Assembly: GCF_030466625.1 (NCBI RefSeq)
Contig: NZ_JADEVT010000014.1
Span: 26,472 to 90,471 of the forward strand
Origin: Nocardioides sp. ChNu-153
Lineage (GTDB): Bacteria > Actinomycetota > Actinomycetes > Propionibacteriales > Nocardioidaceae
DNA: 64,000 nucleotides
Direction of reading: 5' to 3'
Shown here: in pieces, positions 54,466-63,707 of the stretch
How the letters are laid out: each line of letters starts with the position of its first letter
Numbering within the stretch: the first letter of the stretch is position 1
Position numbers and translations under genes: made by a program
The notes under the pieces: generated by a model
Seen by the model: the letters and a program-made list of their open reading frames with translations, nothing else
Told to the model about the DNA's origin: nothing
Database searches by the model: none

Positions 54466-55803
54466 TCACTCCTCCGCGGGGGTGCCGCCCAGCACGAGCT
54501 GCGACTCCTCGTCGATCTGGCCCGTGATGGCCTCGATCGTGTCGGGGTTGAGGATCGCGAGGTTGAGCAGGTCCTCCAGGTAGGGCTCCACCGCGGCGTC
54601 GAGCGCGGCGCGGTCGGGCACCGGCGGCAGGAACGTCGTGTAGCGCAGCGCGTCGAAGAAGACCGAGGAGTTGAGCGGCATCGCCTCGGGCTGCAGGTAG
54701 GCGTCGGACTCGGCGACCTCGACGTTCGACGGCACGAAGTAGCCCGTCTCGGCGACCGGGGTCATCGCGTCGGCGGAGACCAGGTCGACGATCGTGTCGG
54801 CCGCGGCCTCGACGTTCTCCGAGCCGGCCGAGACGCAGATGCCGTCGGCCGTGCCGACCGTGGCGCGCTCGCCGACCTCCGGCGTCATCATCACCTCGAA
54901 CTGCAGGCCCTCGACGGCACGCAGCTGCGGCACCAGGGAGCGGGGGCCGATCATCATCCCGAGCCGGCCGCCGGTGAACCACTCGAGCGGGTCGGCCTGC
55001 GCCAGCTCCTCCGGCGTCAGGGTGACGGCGGCCTGGCGCAGCACCGACAGGATCGGCACGAGCGCCTCGACGGTGCCCTCCTGCGACAGCGCGAGGCTGG
55101 TCGGCTCGGGCGCGTCCTCGAAGACCTGCCCGCCGCCCGACAGCACGAACGGGGACAGCTGGTCGAGGGTGGGCGCGACGTGCACGCCCTTCGTGCCGGC
55201 CACCGGGTCGCTGGCGAACGCGGCGGCCGCCTCGAACTCCTCCAGCGTCCAGCGGACCCCGTTGGGCGTGTCGAGGCCCTGCGCGGCCATCGCCTCGAAG
55301 TCGACGAGCGCGGGGTTGTAGTAGACGACCAGCGGGTCGATGGCGTACGGCATGCAGAGCAGCCGGTCGTTGACCGTGAAGGCGCGGACGCCGTCGAAGG
55401 AGAAGCCGTCGCCGAAGTCGAGCTCGCGCGCCTGGAGGTAGGAGTCGACCGGCTCGAGCAGGTCGGCGTCGTCGAGCCACGCCAGGTCCTCGCTCGAGGC
55501 GAAGAAGAGGTCGGGCAGCGGCTCGCCCGCGGCGACGGCCTCGCGCAGGCTGGCCGAGCCGTCGCCGGTCACGGTGACCTGGCGGGTCTCGGTGTCGGCG
55601 TTGACGGTCTCGACGGCGCTCGTCAGCCCGGCGGCGACCGGGGCGGGCAGCCCGTAGAGGCCGAGGCCGAGGGCGGCGGGCGTCTCGTCGACCGGCGGCT
55701 GCGGCTCCGTGCCGCCGCCGTCGTCGTTGCAGGCGCTCAGCGCGGTCGCGACCAACGCCAGCGAGACGGCGCTGGTCCATCGAGCCATCCGGCGACGCTG
55801 CAC
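54466..55803 (-). CDS. Extracellular solute-binding lipoprotein (ABC importer type)
   Basis: 445 residues, GTG 55803 after GGAGAGGAG. Lipobox ALSAC with Cys25. Class similar to family 1 binding proteins for sugars or oligosaccharides: LPDLFFASSEDLAWLDDADL, MPYAIDPLVVYYNPAL, RLGMMIGPRSLVPQL. No permease or ATPase genes are adjacent, so it must work with a transporter encoded elsewhere or have another role. Confidence 0.87.
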   Translation of the reverse strand: MQRRRMARWTSAVSLALVATALSACNDDGGGTEPQPPVDETPAALGLGLYGLPAPVAAGLTSAVETVNADTETRQVTVTGDGSASLREAVAAGEPLPDLFFASSEDLAWLDDADLLEPVDSYLQARELDFGDGFSFDGVRAFTVNDRLLCMPYAIDPLVVYYNPALVDFEAMAAQGLDTPNGVRWTLEEFEAAAAFASDPVAGTKGVHVAPTLDQLSPFVLSGGGQVFEDAPEPTSLALSQEGTVEALVPILSVLRQAAVTLTPEELAQADPLEWFTGGRLGMMIGPRSLVPQLRAVEGLQFEVMMTPEVGERATVGTADGICVSAGSENVEAAADTIVDLVSADAMTPVAETGYFVPSNVEVAESDAYLQPEAMPLNSSVFFDALRYTTFLPPVPDRAALDAAVEPYLEDLLNLAILNPDTIEAITGQIDEESQLVLGGTPAEE

Positions 55804-56014
55804 GGGCAGAACTCCTCTCCTGCCCCGTTCCCGAGGCCCCCGGTCAACGATACCGGCCGGTCACCTTCGGGTACGGCGGGGAGGTGGCGGTGCACCGGAC
55901 CGGGAGCGCCTCACGGCGCGTGGCCGCTCGAAGCGGCTTCCATTGGGACCCGGGGCTGCCACGGCCCGGTGCACCGACGTCGATCGTACGACGCACCCGG
56001 CGCCCGCACGAGGG

Positions 56015-57301
56015 TCAGCCGGTCAGGCGGTGGAACCGCTCGAAGTCGCGCTGGTCCCCCGCCTTCCACAGCGGGACGCTGGCCTTCAGCACCAGCGTGA
56101 GGGCGACGACGAACTCGGGGTCGTGCAGCGCCTCGCCGAACAGCTCGTTGATGCGCTTCCAGCGGTAGCGCACCGTCTGGGCGTGCACGCCGAGCCGGGC
56201 GGCGATGGCCGGCGCGCTGTCGCGCGACTCCAGCCAGGCGAGCAGCGTCTCCGACAGGATCTCTCGCGAGTTCGGCGTCTCGGCCAGCAGCGGCGACAGC
56301 AGGTCCTGCACCATGCCCTGGCGCAGCAGCGGCTCGGCGTGCAGCCACAGCTGGGTGCGGTGCTCGGCGCAGCGCAGCACCGCACCGTCGGGCACCACGC
56401 CGCTGGCGGCGAGGGCCAGCGTCGTGCGCACCCACCGCAGCGCGTCGCGCAGCTCGCCGGGGCCCACCGCCCAGCCGACGCCGAGCCGGTTGCCGCCGCC
56501 CGTGACGACGGGGTCGAGCACCTCGAGCACCTCGTCGACCTCCGCGGCCGGCACGAGCAGCAGCAGGCCCGAGGCGTCGGGGCGCACGAGCACGCGGTCG
56601 AGCAGGCGTGAGCCCGCGAGCAGCCCCCGCACCTCCTGGCGCAGGTGGGTCGCCGCCTCCTCGCCCGCCTCCCGGTCGCCGTGCTGCAGCCCGGCGACGA
56701 CGACGCGCTCCGGCACCCGCCACTGGGCCGCGGTCGCGAGCGTCCGCAGGCCCTCGCCCTCGGTGCCCCGCAGCAGCGCGTCGAAGAGCCGGCGCCGGGC
56801 GCGGCCCCGGTCGGCCTCGAGGCGGCGGCGGGCGACGTCGTACCCGATGCGGGTCTGCTCCACGAGGTGGTCGAGGTAGGCGAACATGCGGTCGCCCAGC
56901 ACGCCGAGGGCGTGCGCGGAGAGGCCGTGGGTGCGGGCCAGCGAGCGCAGGTGGCGCCAGGCGTCCTGGGTCGCGATGCGGAACGCGGCCTGCGTCGCGT
57001 CGAGGTCGCCCTCCTCGAGCGCCTCCCCCTGGCCCATCTGGCGGAACATGTCGTCGACCCGCGCGTTCGGGAACGGCCGGCCCTCGGTCACGGCCAGCGG
57101 GTGCTCGATCGCCGCCACGACGGCGTCCTCGATGAGCCGGTGCCGGCGCCCGTCGGGCGGCCCGGCGTAGCTGGCGACCTTGTCCTGGATCTCGTCGGCG
57201 ATCTCCGCCGCGAGGTCCGCCGCGACCGCCCGCGCAGCCGTGGCCAGCCGCGCCAGCGCCGCGGCGTCGTCCCCCTTGATCGGCAACGTCACGCTTCCCA
57301 T
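56015..57301 (-). CDS. PucR/CdaR-family transcriptional regulator
   Basis: 428 residues, ATG 57301 after GGGGGAGCAGGC. N-terminal all-helical RsbRD/sensor-like part, a central GGDEF-like CdaR domain (VRPDASGLLLLVPA), and the C-terminal HTH_30: LLAWLESRDSAPAIAARLGV then HAQTVRYRWKRINELFGEAL. Such regulators control catabolic genes; the target here is unknown. Alternative N-terminal extension to 57574 is rejected because it has no start signal. Confidence 0.9.
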   Translation of the reverse strand: MGSVTLPIKGDDAAALARLATAARAVAADLAAEIADEIQDKVASYAGPPDGRRHRLIEDAVVAAIEHPLAVTEGRPFPNARVDDMFRQMGQGEALEEGDLDATQAAFRIATQDAWRHLRSLARTHGLSAHALGVLGDRMFAYLDHLVEQTRIGYDVARRRLEADRGRARRRLFDALLRGTEGEGLRTLATAAQWRVPERVVVAGLQHGDREAGEEAATHLRQEVRGLLAGSRLLDRVLVRPDASGLLLLVPAAEVDEVLEVLDPVVTGGGNRLGVGWAVGPGELRDALRWVRTTLALAASGVVPDGAVLRCAEHRTQLWLHAEPLLRQGMVQDLLSPLLAETPNSREILSETLLAWLESRDSAPAIAARLGVHAQTVRYRWKRINELFGEALHDPEFVVALTLVLKASVPLWKAGDQRDFERFHRLTG

Positions 57302-57386
57302 GCCTGCTCCCCCATGTGCCTCTCTCCTCCCGTGTCCTGCTCGCCGACCCGTCGCACCGATCTCCCGCCCGGTGCGACCGGGCCGT

Positions 57387-58346
57387 TCACACCAGCACGC
57401 CGGCTCCCGCCAGCAGCAGCCCCACCACCGCGAGCGCGAGGCCCGCGACCCGCAGCGCCCGCACCCGCCCGGGCAGCGCCCGCAGCGCGGCCAGGAACCG
57501 CTCGACGCGCTGCACGGCCAGGTCGGGCAGACGTACGACGGGCCCGCCCGCGGTGGGCGGGCGCGCCCCCTCACCCGTGCTCAGCCACAGCGCGGCCTCG
57601 CCGGGCGCCGCGCCCCAGGTGCCCGGCCCGGCGACGCAGGCGACGGTGCGCCCGGTGGCCCGCAGGTCCGTCACGACCGCGCGCCAGCCGTCGGCGTCGT
57701 CGGCCGGGGTCACCTCGCCCGACGTCTCGGAGGCGATCCGCTTCGCCTCGAGGTCGCCCGCCGCGCTGACGAGGCGGGTCGTCAGGCCCGCGTCGGCCAG
57801 GCGCACCAGGGCGCCCGCCGCCTCGGGGCGCACGCGCTCGGCGACGGTGATGCAGCCGAGGGTGCGGCCGTCGACCTCGACGGCCACCGTGTGCCCGCCC
57901 GTCGCGACCGGCGGCGCGGTCACCCCGATCCACCGGGGGTCGCCGACGCGCACGGGGTGGCGGTCGACCGCGCCCTCGATGCCGGCGCCGGGCACGCGGC
58001 GCACGTCGGTCACCCGCCCGCTGCTCGACAGGCGGGCGATGGCCCGGGCGACGGGACCCTCCCCCTGGTGCTGCAGCGCCCCGGCGAACCACCGCAGGTT
58101 GCGGTCGTGGTCGGGCTCCACGGGCTCGACCGCCACCACCTGCAGCTCGCCGTCCGTCACGAAGCCGCTGACGTCCGCGACCAGGGCATCGACGCGGCGG
58201 GCGACGGCGAGCAGCGCGCCCCCGCGGGGCAGCACCACGCCGTCCGCGCGCAGCGGCGCCAGCGCGATCGTCTCGGCGAGCAGCACGAGGAGCACCGCGG
58301 CGAGCAGCAGCACGGCGGCAGCGGCGACCAGGGCCGTGGTCCGTCG
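57387..58346 (-). pseudogene. Degenerate P1B-type ATPase-like protein, 5' end missing
   Basis: About 320 codons, no start codon in frame near the point where similarity begins. Reads as the catalytic half of a heavy-metal ATPase: helix (TALVAAAAVLLLAAVLLVLL), ADGVVLPRGGALLAVARRVD, N-domain with GEGPVARAIARLSS and VPGAGIEGAVDR, HAD domain ending in two helices. The phosphorylation motif DKTGTLT is DVSGFVT, the HP motif is GP (EGPVARA), and GDGxND is absent (VAGPGTWGAAP). So catalysis is unlikely. It ends head-to-head with an Mce-associated gene fragment at about 58,340. Confidence 0.6.
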
Positions 58347-58468
58347 CCGAGCTCGACGACCCGACGGCCGAGCCCACGGTGAAGCGCAACCGGTTCGCCG
58401 CCGACCTCCGGCTCGTCGACGACGTGTGGCTGCTGGAGGACCTGCAGCAGGTGGCGGTGACGCTGTGA
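58340..58468 (+). pseudogene. 3' fragment of an Mce-associated protein gene
   Basis: About 43 codons to TGA 58466-58468: AELDDPTAEPTVKRNRFAAD then LVDDVWLLEDLQQV. This is the conserved C-terminal strand pattern (vxRNRFxxxLxxxDxxWLxxDL) of Mce-associated membrane proteins. The 5' part is absent; to its left the sequence changes to the minus-strand ATPase-like gene. Its stop overlaps the GTG of the next gene. Confidence 0.55.
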
Positions 58469-58992
58469 GCGCCGCCCTCCCCGCCGTCCTCCCCCTCCTG
58501 CGCCGCGGTGCCCCGTGGGTCGCCTCGGCCGCGCTCGCCGCGGTCGGCGTCGTCGGCCTCGTCCAGGCCGACGAGGTGCGCTCCACCCCGTCGGCCGAGA
58601 ACACCGCGCTCGTCGACGCCGCCACCACCGCCGAGGTGCAGGCGGCGCTGACGCAGGGGCTGGGCAAGGTGCTCAGCTACGACCACGCCGCGCCCGATGC
58701 GACGACCGCCGCGGCCGACGCGCTGCTCACGGGCGCCGCCCGCGAGGAGTTCGACACCCTGTACGCCGGTCTCGCCGAGCGCGCCGGGGACCAGGAGCTG
58801 GTGCTCTCGGCGCGGGTGCAGTCGGTCGCGGTGCGCGAGCTGACGGGCGACACCGCCCGGGCGCTGGTGTTCCTCGACCAGACGAGCACGCGGGCCACCG
58901 ACGAGGAGAGCACCGTCTCCGCGGCCCAGCTCGCCGTCGTCGCCGAGCGCGACGGGTCGACCTGGACCATCACGGAGCTGACGCCGCTGTAG
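58465..58992 (+). CDS. Mce-associated membrane protein (Mas)
   Basis: 175 residues, GTG 58465 overlapping the preceding stop. One membrane helix (APWVASAALAAVGVVGLVQA) and an NTF2-like domain with GKVLSYDHAAPDATTAAADA, LLTGAAREEFDTLYAGLAER, VAVRELTGDTARALVFLDQT and TWTITELTPL. Such proteins stabilise Mce lipid importers and are encoded at the end of mce operons; no yrbE or mce gene is present here, so it appears to be the tail of a deleted operon. Confidence 0.8.
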   Translation: MSAALPAVLPLLRRGAPWVASAALAAVGVVGLVQADEVRSTPSAENTALVDAATTAEVQAALTQGLGKVLSYDHAAPDATTAAADALLTGAAREEFDTLYAGLAERAGDQELVLSARVQSVAVRELTGDTARALVFLDQTSTRATDEESTVSAAQLAVVAERDGSTWTITELTPL

Positions 58993-59016
58993 TGCGCGGT
59001 GGCGCTCAGGCGGTGG

Positions 59017-59616
59017 TCACGCGAGGGTGCCGGCGAGCTCGAGGTGCCCGGCGTGCTCGAGCTGCTCGGAGAGGGCGAGCACGCGCTCGGTCTCGTCCTC
59101 GGCCACCTCGAGCGCGGCGCGGCCGACGGCCACGACGCGGGCGAAGGCCGCGGCGCGCAGCAGCACGTCGGCGAACTCGCGCTCCGCGATGCCGCGCAGC
59201 ACCTCGTCGATCATCCGGCGCAGCTCGTCCGGACCCGGGGGCTCGGAGACGCCCGCCACGACGCGGGCCAGGGGGGCGCGCAGGCGCCCGGCGTCGAACT
59301 GGCGCGCGGCGCCGACGGGGTCGGCGTACACCCACGAGCGCAGCGCGTAGAGGCGCCACAGGCACCCCGACAGGGTGTCCGCGCCGGCGCCGGACCACAG
59401 CTCGGCGAGGGTCTCGAGGCCCTCGGTGTCGGCGAGCCGCACGACCCGGTCGGCCAGCGTGCTGTCGTCGGTGGCGGCGGCGCCGCGCACCAGCAGGTGG
59501 GCGGCACGGTCGGCGGCCGCGGTCAGCTCGGCGGGGTCCGGGCCCCCGTTCCGCGCCTCGAAGAACGCGGAGCCGGGCCGGGTCGGGCGGTGGTGCGGGC
59601 GCGGCTGCTCGGTCAT
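59017..59616 (-). CDS. Conserved actinobacterial hypothetical protein
   Basis: 199 residues, ATG 59616 with TAGGCT 6 bases upstream (leaderless type). All-helical: LAELWSGAGADTLSGCLWRL, YALRSWVYADPVGAARQFDA, EFADVLLRAAAFARVVAVGR. Reads as a soluble scaffold; no catalytic motif. Function unknown. Confidence 0.75.
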   Translation of the reverse strand: MTEQPRPHHRPTRPGSAFFEARNGGPDPAELTAAADRAAHLLVRGAAATDDSTLADRVVRLADTEGLETLAELWSGAGADTLSGCLWRLYALRSWVYADPVGAARQFDAGRLRAPLARVVAGVSEPPGPDELRRMIDEVLRGIAEREFADVLLRAAAFARVVAVGRAALEVAEDETERVLALSEQLEHAGHLELAGTLA

Positions 59617-59671
59617 CGCCCCAGCCTAGGACGGGCGCGGGAGCGCGCCGGGCGCACCCGCGGACGCACGC

Positions 59672-62600
59672 TCAGCCCGCGAGCGCCTTGCGGATGCGGG
59701 CGTCGCTGACGGGCACCGCCGTGCCGAGCTGCTGCGCCCACAGCGACACCCGGTACTCCTCCAGCAGCCACCGCACGGTGCGCAACGCCTTGCCGGGCGG
59801 GCGGCCCGCGGGCAGCGCCGCCACCTGGTGCGCCCACGCGGCCTGCAGGTCGCCGATCTGCGCCATCAGCTGCCGGTCGCGCGACAGCGCCGTCGTGCCA
59901 CCGGTGACGAGGCGCTCGTGGCGCTCCTCCATGGCCCGCAGGTACGTCGGGTAGCGACGCAGCTGCGCCGGCCCCGCCTCGCCCACGAAGCCCGGACCGA
60001 CGAGCCGGGCGAGCTGGGCCTTCAGGTCCGTCAGCGAGGTCAGCAGGTGCATGTCGGCGCGGCCGGTGAGCCGCTTGTCGACGGCGCGGTGGGCGGCGAG
60101 GGCCCGGCCGACGTCGGCGACGACGCCGCGCACCCGCGGCTCGAGGTCGGTGCGCACGGCGGCGAGCAGCGCGTCGTACGCCGCCTGGTCCCGCACCGCG
60201 GGCCGCGCGTCGACGGCCTCCCCGACCACGGCGGCGCGGCAGTCCTCCAGCAGCTCCGCGGTCGAGGGGTACGGCGAGCCCACGAGCCCCAGCTTGTCGG
60301 TCGTCGACAGCCCGTCGGCGACCCGCTTGAGCAGCCCGGGCTCGGCCTCCTCCAGCGCCAGGAGCAGCAGGCGCCGCACGCCGAGGCGGTGGCGGGCCTC
60401 CTGCTCGTCCTTCGAGCCGACGACCCGCAGCGCCACCGACGCGCCCTCGTCGTCCAGCGTCGGGAAGCCGCGCACCTCGTGGCCCGCGCGCTGCTGGGTG
60501 AAGGACGGCTCGATGGCGCCGAACACCCAGGCGGTGGCCCCGGTGACGGTCTGGCCGGCGTCGGCGGCGACGTCGGCGATGGCCTGCTCCAGCGAGGGGC
60601 GCAGGGGCTCGGCGAGACCCGCGAGGTCCTTGCCGCGCGACACCTCGCCACCGGTCTCGTCGACGACGCGGAAGGTGGGCCGCAGGTGCGGGGCGACCTT
60701 CGACCAGTCCCACGCCTCGCGCGGGATGATCGCGCCGGTCGTCGAACGGGCGTAGCGCTCGAGCGCGTCGAGCAGCGGCTCCTCCCCCGGCGGCGTCTCG
60801 GCGAGGAAGCGGCGGGCGTGGTCGGGCGCGGGCACGAGCGCGGTGCGCAGGTTCTTCGGCAGCGAGCGGATGAGCGCGGTCACCAGCTCCTCGCGGAGCC
60901 CGGGCACGTTCCACGAGAAGTCGCCGGGCTCCAGCTGGTTGAGCGAGGCCAGGGGCACGTCGATCGTCAGGCCGTCGTCGGCCGCGCCGGGCTCGAAGTG
61001 GTAGCTGATGGGGAACGTCAGGTGCCCGCCGCCCGCGCCCGTCGCGCTCCACTGCTCGGGGTAGTCGTGCGCCCGGATCTCCTCGGCCGAGGAGTGGGTG
61101 AGCATCGACGGGTCGAAGACGAGGAGGTCGGGGCGCTTCTGCCGCTCCCGCTTCCACCACTGGTCGAAGTGGGCCGCGCTGACGACGCTCGCGGGCACGC
61201 GGGCGTCGTAGAACTCCAGCAGGGTCTCCTCGTCGACCACGATGTCGCGGCGCCGCGCCCGGTGCTCCAGCTCCTCGGCCTCCGCGAGCAGGCGCTGGTT
61301 CTCCACGAGGAACCGGTGGCGCCCGGTCTCCGCGGCGCCCCACTCGCCGAGCACGAGGGCGTGGCGCAGGAACAGCTCGCGCGCCAGCGGCGCGTCGACG
61401 CGGCCCAGCTGGACCGTGCGGTCGACGACGAGCGGCACGCCGTACAGCGTCACGCGCTCGTTCGCCACGGCGCTGCCGCGCTTCTTCGACCAGCTCGGCT
61501 CGGAGTAGGTGCGCTTGACCAGGTGGGCGCCCGCCCGCTCGGCCCACGCGGGGTCGATGGCCGCGGCCTGCCGCGCCCAGAGCCGGCCGGTCTCGACGAG
61601 CTCGGCGGCCATGACGAACGGTGGGTTGCGGCCCTTGAGGACGCTGCCGGGGAAGATCGCGAAGCGGGTGCCGCGCGCACCGAGGTACTCCCGCGGGCCC
61701 GGACGACGGCCCTTCTGCCGCTCCTTGGCGCGGGTGCCGTCCTCGCGCTCCTCGAGCAGGCCGATCTGCGAGAGCAGCCCCGACAGCAGCGCCTGGTGGA
61801 TGCCGTCGGCGTCGGGCTCCTCGGCGGGCGTGCCGATCTCGACGCCCATCTCCTTGCAGACCTGCCGCAGCTGCGACTCGAAGTCCTGCCACTCCCGCAC
61901 CCGCAGGTAGTTGAGGAACTCCGCCTTGCACATCCGGCGGAACGCGCTGCCGGACAGGTCGCGCTGCTGGCGCTTCAGGTGGCGCCACAGGTTCAGCCAA
62001 GTGAGGAAGTCGCCCGACTCGTGCTTGAACCGGGCGTGCGCCTGGTCGGCCTGCGCCTGCTGCTCGGCGGGGCGCTCGCGGGGGTCCTGCAGGCTGAGCG
62101 CGGCGGCGATGACGACGACCTCGCGCACGCAGCCGAGGCGCTCGGCCTCGATGATCATGCGCGCCAGCCGCGGGTCGATCGGCAGGCGGGCCAGGCGGCG
62201 GCCCACGTCGGTGAGCCGGTGCCGCGGCGCCTCGCCGCGGGGGCGCTCCGCGCCCTCGTCGGGTACGACGCCCGCCAGCGCCCCGAGCTCCTCGAGCAGC
62301 TGCGTGCCGGCCGTGACGTTGCGGCGGTCCGGCGGCTCGACGAAGGGGAAGCGCGCGATGTCGCCGAGCCCGAGGCTGGTCATCTGGAGGATGACGCTGG
62401 CCAGGTTGGTGCGGAGGATCTCCGGGTCGGTGAACTCCGGGCGGGACTCGAAGTCCTCCTCGGAGTAGAGGCGGATCGCGATGCCCTCGGCCACGCGCCC
62501 GCAGCGCCCGGAGCGCTGGGCCGCGCTCGCCTGGCTGATCGGCTCGATGGGGAGGCGCTGCACCTTGGTGCGCGCCGAGTAGCGCGAGATGCGCGCGACG

Positions 62601-63586
62601 CCGGAGTCCACGACGTACCGGATGCCCGGCACCGTCAGCGACGTCTCGGCGACGTTGGTGGCGAGCACGACACGGCGCCGCGACCCGCTCGGCGAGAACA
62701 CGCGGTGCTGCTCCGCCGACGACAACCGGGAGTAGAGCGGCAGCACGTCGACCCCGCGGGGGCCCTGCACCTTCGCCAGGTCGCCCAGCGCCTCCGCGGT
62801 GTCGCGGATCTCCCGCTCGCCCGGCAGGAAGACCAGCACGTCGCCGGGGCCCTCCGCGGACAGCTCCTTCACCGCGTCGACGACCGCCTCGGTCTGGTCG
62901 CGGACGATGACCTCGCCGTCCTCGTCGTCCTCCGGCGTCTCCATGAGCGGGCGGTAGCGGACCTCGACGGGGAAGGTGCGCCCCGACACCTCGATGATCG
63001 GGGCCGGCTTGCCCGAGCGGTCGGCGAAGTGGGCCGCGAAGCGCTCGGGGTCGATCGTCGCCGAGGTGATGATGAGCTTCAGGTCGGGGCGCCGCGGCAG
63101 CAGGCGGCGGAGGTAGCCGAGCAGGAAGTCGATGTTGAGGCTCCGCTCGTGGGCCTCGTCGATGATGATCGTGTCGTAGCGGCGCAGGTCGCGGTCGCGC
63201 TGCAGCTCCGCCAGCAGGATGCCGTCCGTCATCAGCTTCACGCGGCTGCTGCGGGAGGTCTTGTCGGTGAAGCGCACCTGGTAGCCGACGAGGTCGCCCA
63301 GCTCGGTGCCCGTCTCCTCCGCGATGCGCTCGGCCACCGCGCGCGCCGCGATCCGGCGGGGCTGGGTGTGGCCGATCAGGCCGCCGCGACGGCGGGTGCG
63401 TCCGTCGCGACCGACGTGCTCGCTCGCCTGCCCGCGCCCCAGCTCGAGGCAGATCTTCGGCAGCTGGGTCGTCTTCCCCGAGCCCGTCTCGCCGGCGACG
63501 ATGACGACCTGGTGGTCGCGGATCGCGGCCGCGATGTCCTCGCGGCGCGCCGAGACCGGCAGCTGGGGTGGGTAGTCGATGCGCAC
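59672..63586 (-). CDS. hrpA: ATP-dependent RNA helicase HrpA
   Basis: 1304 residues, GTG 63586, normal length. DEAH-box helicase: GETGSGKTTQLPKICLELG (I), TQPRRIAARAVAERIA (Ia), DEAHERSLNIDFLLGYLRRL (II), TSATIDPERFAAHFA (III), QRSGRCGRVAEG (VI), then HA2/OB domains and the long DUF3418 C-terminus of HrpA. In E. coli it rescues stalled ribosomes by pulling on mRNA. An R2 hairpin lies just before its start region. Confidence 0.95.
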   Translation of the reverse strand: MRIDYPPQLPVSARREDIAAAIRDHQVVIVAGETGSGKTTQLPKICLELGRGQASEHVGRDGRTRRRGGLIGHTQPRRIAARAVAERIAEETGTELGDLVGYQVRFTDKTSRSSRVKLMTDGILLAELQRDRDLRRYDTIIIDEAHERSLNIDFLLGYLRRLLPRRPDLKLIITSATIDPERFAAHFADRSGKPAPIIEVSGRTFPVEVRYRPLMETPEDDEDGEVIVRDQTEAVVDAVKELSAEGPGDVLVFLPGEREIRDTAEALGDLAKVQGPRGVDVLPLYSRLSSAEQHRVFSPSGSRRRVVLATNVAETSLTVPGIRYVVDSGVARISRYSARTKVQRLPIEPISQASAAQRSGRCGRVAEGIAIRLYSEEDFESRPEFTDPEILRTNLASVILQMTSLGLGDIARFPFVEPPDRRNVTAGTQLLEELGALAGVVPDEGAERPRGEAPRHRLTDVGRRLARLPIDPRLARMIIEAERLGCVREVVVIAAALSLQDPRERPAEQQAQADQAHARFKHESGDFLTWLNLWRHLKRQQRDLSGSAFRRMCKAEFLNYLRVREWQDFESQLRQVCKEMGVEIGTPAEEPDADGIHQALLSGLLSQIGLLEEREDGTRAKERQKGRRPGPREYLGARGTRFAIFPGSVLKGRNPPFVMAAELVETGRLWARQAAAIDPAWAERAGAHLVKRTYSEPSWSKKRGSAVANERVTLYGVPLVVDRTVQLGRVDAPLARELFLRHALVLGEWGAAETGRHRFLVENQRLLAEAEELEHRARRRDIVVDEETLLEFYDARVPASVVSAAHFDQWWKRERQKRPDLLVFDPSMLTHSSAEEIRAHDYPEQWSATGAGGGHLTFPISYHFEPGAADDGLTIDVPLASLNQLEPGDFSWNVPGLREELVTALIRSLPKNLRTALVPAPDHARRFLAETPPGEEPLLDALERYARSTTGAIIPREAWDWSKVAPHLRPTFRVVDETGGEVSRGKDLAGLAEPLRPSLEQAIADVAADAGQTVTGATAWVFGAIEPSFTQQRAGHEVRGFPTLDDEGASVALRVVGSKDEQEARHRLGVRRLLLLALEEAEPGLLKRVADGLSTTDKLGLVGSPYPSTAELLEDCRAAVVGEAVDARPAVRDQAAYDALLAAVRTDLEPRVRGVVADVGRALAAHRAVDKRLTGRADMHLLTSLTDLKAQLARLVGPGFVGEAGPAQLRRYPTYLRAMEERHERLVTGGTTALSRDRQLMAQIGDLQAAWAHQVAALPAGRPPGKALRTVRWLLEEYRVSLWAQQLGTAVPVSDARIRKALAG

Positions 63587-63656
63587 AGCCCGCCCATTCT
63601 CCCCGACGGACCCCAGCGGCGCGAACGGGTTCCCTCCTGTCCTGCGCCCGGGTCCC

Positions 63657-63703
63657 GTTCGTGGTGGCAGCGCCAGGCTTTCCGCGGCGCTGCCACCACG
63701 AAC
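63657..63703. repeat. R2 hairpin repeat, copy b
   Basis: 18-bp perfect stem GTTCGTGGTGGCAGCGCC (63,657-63,674 and 63,686-63,703), 11-base loop AGGCTTTCCGC. Compared with copy a (9161-9209), one A-T pair has become G-C on both arms. Follows the stop of the next gene on the minus strand. Confidence 0.85.
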
Positions 63704-63707
63704 CGGG

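Noticed and set aside
59613..62000. 795-codon minus-strand frame inside hrpA
   Set aside because: Frame-shifted shadow of hrpA with Arg/Ala/Pro composition.
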